The translations under genes and the position numbers were made by a program. From positions 1 through 37,176 of the forward strand of contig CACYMP010000023.1 in NCBI GenBank assembly GCA_902775565.1: 37,176 nucleotides of DNA, given 5' to 3'. This document shows positions 36,874 through 37,176 of the stretch, piece by piece; the stretch's first letter is position 1, and every line of letters starts with the position of its first letter. The stretch is from Oscillospiraceae bacterium. GTDB taxonomy: Bacteria > Bacillota > Clostridia > Saccharofermentanales > Saccharofermentanaceae. The notes beneath the pieces are model-generated. The model did not search any database. It was given only the letters and a program-made list of their open reading frames with translations, and was not told where the DNA came from.

Positions 36874-37176
36874 TCAGTCTACGTGGTCACCCGGCGTGGG
36901 ATTACTGATATAGACCGGATAGCTGGTGTTGTCTACGACATTATAGTAAGAAGCGATGAGCTTTCTTGCGATTACGGTCGTCGAAGCACCCCACTCGCCT
37001 TTTTCTACAACGAGCGCAATAGCGACTTCAGGCTTGTCTTTAGGTGCATAGCATATAAACAGACCGTTTGAATACTCTTTCTTGGTCTTCTCGAATCCCG
37101 TCTCGGCCGTCCCCGTCTTACACGTGATCTTGATGGGGAAAGTCGTAAAACGCCTTTGTGCCGTACCTCTCCAATA
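36874..37176 (-). CDS. Penicillin-binding protein transpeptidase, C-terminal part
   Basis: The reading frame enters from the right edge and gives 100 residues to the stop at 36874-36876, so the gene is cut by the window, not by a mutation. Visible is the KTGTAE motif (residues 20-25 of the fragment), the third active-site motif of penicillin-binding transpeptidases. It is followed by the usual beta-strand pattern GLFICYAP...PEVAIALVVEKG and a C-terminal helix (ARKLIASYY). It acts outside the membrane in cross-linking peptidoglycan. The class (mrdA/pbp2-like or ftsI-like) cannot be settled from this fragment; the lack of a PASTA domain leans towards a PBP2-like or FtsI-like elongation/division enzyme. 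Confidence 0.85.
   Translation of the reverse strand, partial: YWRGTAQRRFTTFPIKITCKTGTAETGFEKTKKEYSNGLFICYAPKDKPEVAIALVVEKGEWGASTTVIARKLIASYYNVVDNTSYPVYISNPTPGDHVD

Overview
The window looks like chromosome from a low-to-mid GC Gram-positive of the class Clostridia, in the broad Lachnospiraceae/Oscillospiraceae/Saccharofermentans neighbourhood; the rank below class is a guess. Supporting this are strong Shine-Dalgarno sites (GGAGG-like), T-box control of pheST, the Firmicutes order def-fmt-rsmB-rlmN-prpC-prkC-rsgA-rpe-thiN, a YerC/SecA pair, a DUF5688 gene and a sortase-type surface protein with Cna-B/T-Q ester domains. Most of the sequence is core genome. No rRNA, tRNA, insertion sequence, phage or CRISPR was seen.

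Layout, left to right. (1) 1-2976, minus strand: a promoter, a PLP aminotransferase and purB, ending in an intrinsic terminator at the left edge. yraN follows upstream as a single gene. (2) 3475-6493, plus strand: a promoter, a GGDEF-EAL protein with degenerate active sites and a second aminotransferase. These are the only plus-strand genes. Their terminator lies inside the coding sequence of the convergent neighbour. (3) 6274-12485, minus: a DUF5688 gene and a 1705-residue cell-wall protein (subtilisin-like domain, NlpC/P60-like domain, prealbumin-like domains, four T-Q/VaFE repeats, IPKTG sorting signal). They sit behind a short leader that contains a terminator hairpin. (4) 12508-21667, minus: a tightly packed nine-gene operon covering protein N-terminal maturation (def, fmt), rRNA methylation (rsmB, rlmN), Ser/Thr phosphorylation (prpC, prkC), ribosome assembly (rsgA), and rpe and thiN. 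(5) 21691-28987, minus: a small membrane protein, yerC-like, secA, punA, ahcY and an acyl-CoA ligase-like gene. (6) 29028-31692, minus: three TadE/TadG-like membrane-anchored proteins. (7) 31772-35712, minus: a Phe T-box leader, pheS, pheT and a terminator. (8) 35721-36811, minus: a methylglyoxal-synthase-like gene with altered active site and an MBL-fold hydrolase. (9) The last 303 bases hold the C-terminal end of a penicillin-binding transpeptidase.

How the genes fit together: ahcY splits S-adenosylhomocysteine, the by-product of methylases such as RsmB and RlmN, and punA is a purine salvage enzyme in the same transcript. PrpC and PrkC form the usual phosphatase/kinase pair that senses cell-wall fragments, although this PrkC has unusual extra domains at its extracellular end. 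The least ordinary material is the two-peptidase surface protein with its overlapping 3' end and gated leader, the YerC with a split helix-turn-helix, the orphan Tad-like cluster, and the two proteins with eroded active sites (GGDEF-EAL and MGS-like). I did not find a clear, wholly new multi-gene system; the strongest candidate is the DUF5688/surface-protein unit.
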